From contig NZ_JAGSPA010000001.1 of assembly GCF_019204005.1 (NCBI RefSeq), forward strand, positions 620,001 through 684,000: a stretch of 64,000 bases of DNA. Reading direction: 5' to 3'. Source of the DNA: Pacificimonas pallii (lineage in GTDB: Bacteria; Pseudomonadota; Alphaproteobacteria; Sphingomonadales; Sphingomonadaceae). A model generated the notes under the pieces. The model saw only the letters and a program-made list of their open reading frames with translations. It was not told where the DNA came from and searched no databases. The translations under genes and the position numbers were made by a program. Of the stretch, positions 62,680-64,000 are shown in pieces. The stretch's first letter is position 1. Each line of letters begins with the position of its first letter.

Positions 62680-64000
62680 ATGCCGTTCCAGCCCGGAGAT
62701 ATCGCCTATTCCGGCTATCCGACGTCGTTTGTGTTTGATTTTTATCGAAAATCCAGCGGGCGCCTGGGTATGAAAAAGGTAAAACACCTGCTGTGGGGCG
62801 ACTGGGTCAAGATCACGGCATATGATTATCGGACCGCGCCCGAAAATCCCGAAGATTCCGCATCTCCGCCGCCGACGCTGGATCACGACGACCTTGATTT
62901 CATCGAGAGCAAATTAGCGGGGATGGTGCCGGTGCGGGTGCGCGGCCGCTCCGGCTATATGCATGCAGAGGATCTTGGCGAAAAACAGCTGCTCGAAGTC
63001 GTATTCGTCGATGTGGGTCAGGGGGACGGGGTGCTGCTCGTGACGCCCGACGACCGAAAATACGTCATCGATGCGGGCGTGGGCGATAATATGTGCCGTT
63101 ATCTCGAGTGGCGATTTGCCGGATTCAAAGGTGCGGTAAGCGGCTTTGACGGCGTTATCCTCACCCATCCGGACAAGGACCACTATTTCGGCGTCAGTCA
63201 TCTGGTCGCAAACGAGAATTTTCGCGCCGCGCATATCTGGCACAATGGTATTGTCGAGCGATTCGCAATCTCGGCCGCGGGAAGACAGTCAAGCGCCAGC
63301 GACCTGCTGCTTGGCCCGCGGGAAACGGTCGGTGGCAAAGACAAGCAGGACTATCTGACTGGACTGATCGAGGACGATGCGGCGCTATCCGCTTTCCTGT
63401 CGAACCGGAAACACTGGGTCAGCGCCAGGACTGGGAGAGCGAAACAATATCCTGACCTGCTGAACCGCGCGCAGACGGCGGTCGATGCGTCGGGTGAGCG
63501 GCGGTTTCCCGATATTGCCATGCTGTCAACGGAACATGGCGAGCGTTTCGGCGGCCGCGTCTACCTGCCGGGTTTTGCGCCGGATAGCGGATCTGCCTGC
63601 ACCATTCAGATCATCGGCCCGGTAGTCGAGCCCACTGCCGATGGCAAGCCGCGCCTCAGGACCTTTGCGGACAAGGCGCAGGCGCACACGACATCGATGA
63701 ATTCCGGCAAGACCAAGAACGGACATTCCGTTCTGCTGAAACTGATTTACGGCAGATTCTCGCTGCTGTTCGGCGGCGACCTGAACAGCCCGGCGGAAAT
63801 GTTCCTGCTCGAACATTATACCGGCCTGCCCGTTTACGAGCCCGCCGATCCTACGGACACGGATGTCGTGCAGGCAGCGCGGCCGATATTCGGCGCCGAT
63901 GTCGCCAAGGCCTGCCACCATGGCAGCGGCGACTTTACCGACCGGTTTCTGGCGGCGATCAATGCGGCGGCAACGATCATCTCGTCCGGCGACGAAGAGA
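62680..64000 (+). CDS. ComEC/Rec2-like metallo-beta-lactamase-fold hydrolase, partial (cut by window end)
   Basis: An open frame from the ATG at 62680 (AGGGGA upstream) runs to the last base, 440 codons with no stop, so the C-terminus is missing. After an N-terminal region of about 100 residues, the MBL fold starts with EVVFVDVGQGDGVLLVTP and carries the zinc motif HPDKDH at 163-168 (ILTHPDKDHYFGV), then GHSVLLKLIYGRFSLLFGGD and KACHHGSGDF near the visible end. The HPDxDH form is that of ComEC-like proteins. No membrane helices are visible in the part present. It may act on DNA or nucleotides; that is inference. Confidence 0.88.
   Translation, partial: MPFQPGDIAYSGYPTSFVFDFYRKSSGRLGMKKVKHLLWGDWVKITAYDYRTAPENPEDSASPPPTLDHDDLDFIESKLAGMVPVRVRGRSGYMHAEDLGEKQLLEVVFVDVGQGDGVLLVTPDDRKYVIDAGVGDNMCRYLEWRFAGFKGAVSGFDGVILTHPDKDHYFGVSHLVANENFRAAHIWHNGIVERFAISAAGRQSSASDLLLGPRETVGGKDKQDYLTGLIEDDAALSAFLSNRKHWVSARTGRAKQYPDLLNRAQTAVDASGERRFPDIAMLSTEHGERFGGRVYLPGFAPDSGSACTIQIIGPVVEPTADGKPRLRTFADKAQAHTTSMNSGKTKNGHSVLLKLIYGRFSLLFGGDLNSPAEMFLLEHYTGLPVYEPADPTDTDVVQAARPIFGADVAKACHHGSGDFTDRFLAAINAAATIISSGDEE

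Noticed and set aside
62498-62773. A 91-codon plus-strand ORF overlapping the start of the MBL-fold gene
   Set aside because: It overlaps in another frame, is Cys/Arg-rich without a motif, and the MBL-fold frame is clearly the gene.
54000-64000. A new defence or secretion system at the right end
   Set aside because: The CHAT, beta-helix/cytochrome, PEP-CTERM and MBL-fold genes are not one visible operon, and the last gene is cut. A system cannot be claimed from this window.

Overview
The window is a 64-kb piece of chromosome from an alphaproteobacterium, most likely a member of the Sphingomonadales. The GC content looks high by eye. The evidence for this placement is the conserved gene order around the origin (ppsR-oriC-hemE; mnmE-mnmG-rsmG-parA-parB), alphaproteobacterial families (UPF0262, DUF1491, MmcB, RegB/RegA, HemJ, a DUF6489-like protein), and a sphingomonad-style REP-like repeat near the left end. 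The genus cannot be fixed without a database search. Most of the window is core chromosome; the accessory-looking parts are at 1.6-4.7 kb, 12.9-15.7 kb, 44-46 kb and 54-64 kb.

Layout. 0-8 kb: tail of dinB, dcd and UPF0262, a secreted RTX metalloprotease, tRNA-Arg, a lipoprotein, and the lysine/diaminopimelate genes dapD-dapE behind a HAD phosphatase. 8-24 kb: a lipidated subtilase autotransporter, rarD-murA, a membrane patatin, a polysaccharide flippase, a class A penicillin-binding protein, a SCO/YcgN/YgjP-like operon, and an ankyrin protein beside the RegB-RegA redox two-component pair. 24-31 kb, all on the minus strand: mmcB, a SleB-type hydrolase, DUF1491, a thioesterase, ptsN, hpf, dnaQ, coaE, aroE, maf and ppsR.

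The 31.2-31.6 kb gap between ppsR (the RP001-type gene) and hemE is the probable replication origin. It has DnaA-box-like 9-mers, an AT-rich palindrome, a TTAA-N6-TTAAC motif like a CtrA site, and seven GANTC methylation sites in 146 bp. Genes on its two sides point away from it. To the right lie hemE-hemJ, putP, rho, a TerC-family gene, gpmA, a diguanylate cyclase (minus strand), purE-purK, then a minus-strand operon of a molybdopterin oxidoreductase, hemH, phbB and a ribbon-helix-helix protein. At 46-52 kb is the segregation block mnmE-mnmG-rsmG-parA-parB, which carries two perfect 16-bp parS palindromes about 16-18 kb from the origin.

The right end (52-64 kb) holds mscL, a LemA/TPM operon, a D-aminoacylase-type amidohydrolase, a secreted TPR-CHAT caspase-like protein, a beta-helix protein paired with a diheme cytochrome c, a PEP-CTERM protein, and a ComEC-like metallo-beta-lactamase-fold gene cut by the window edge. 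Two genes look broken by frameshift: a GNAT acetyltransferase (45.4-45.9 kb) and a decayed reading frame at 22.1-22.4 kb. No CRISPR array, rRNA, insertion sequence or prophage was seen. The most informative features are the origin/parS architecture, the patatin split by a membrane insert, and the secreted CHAT and beta-helix/cytochrome genes. No complete undescribed system can be claimed.
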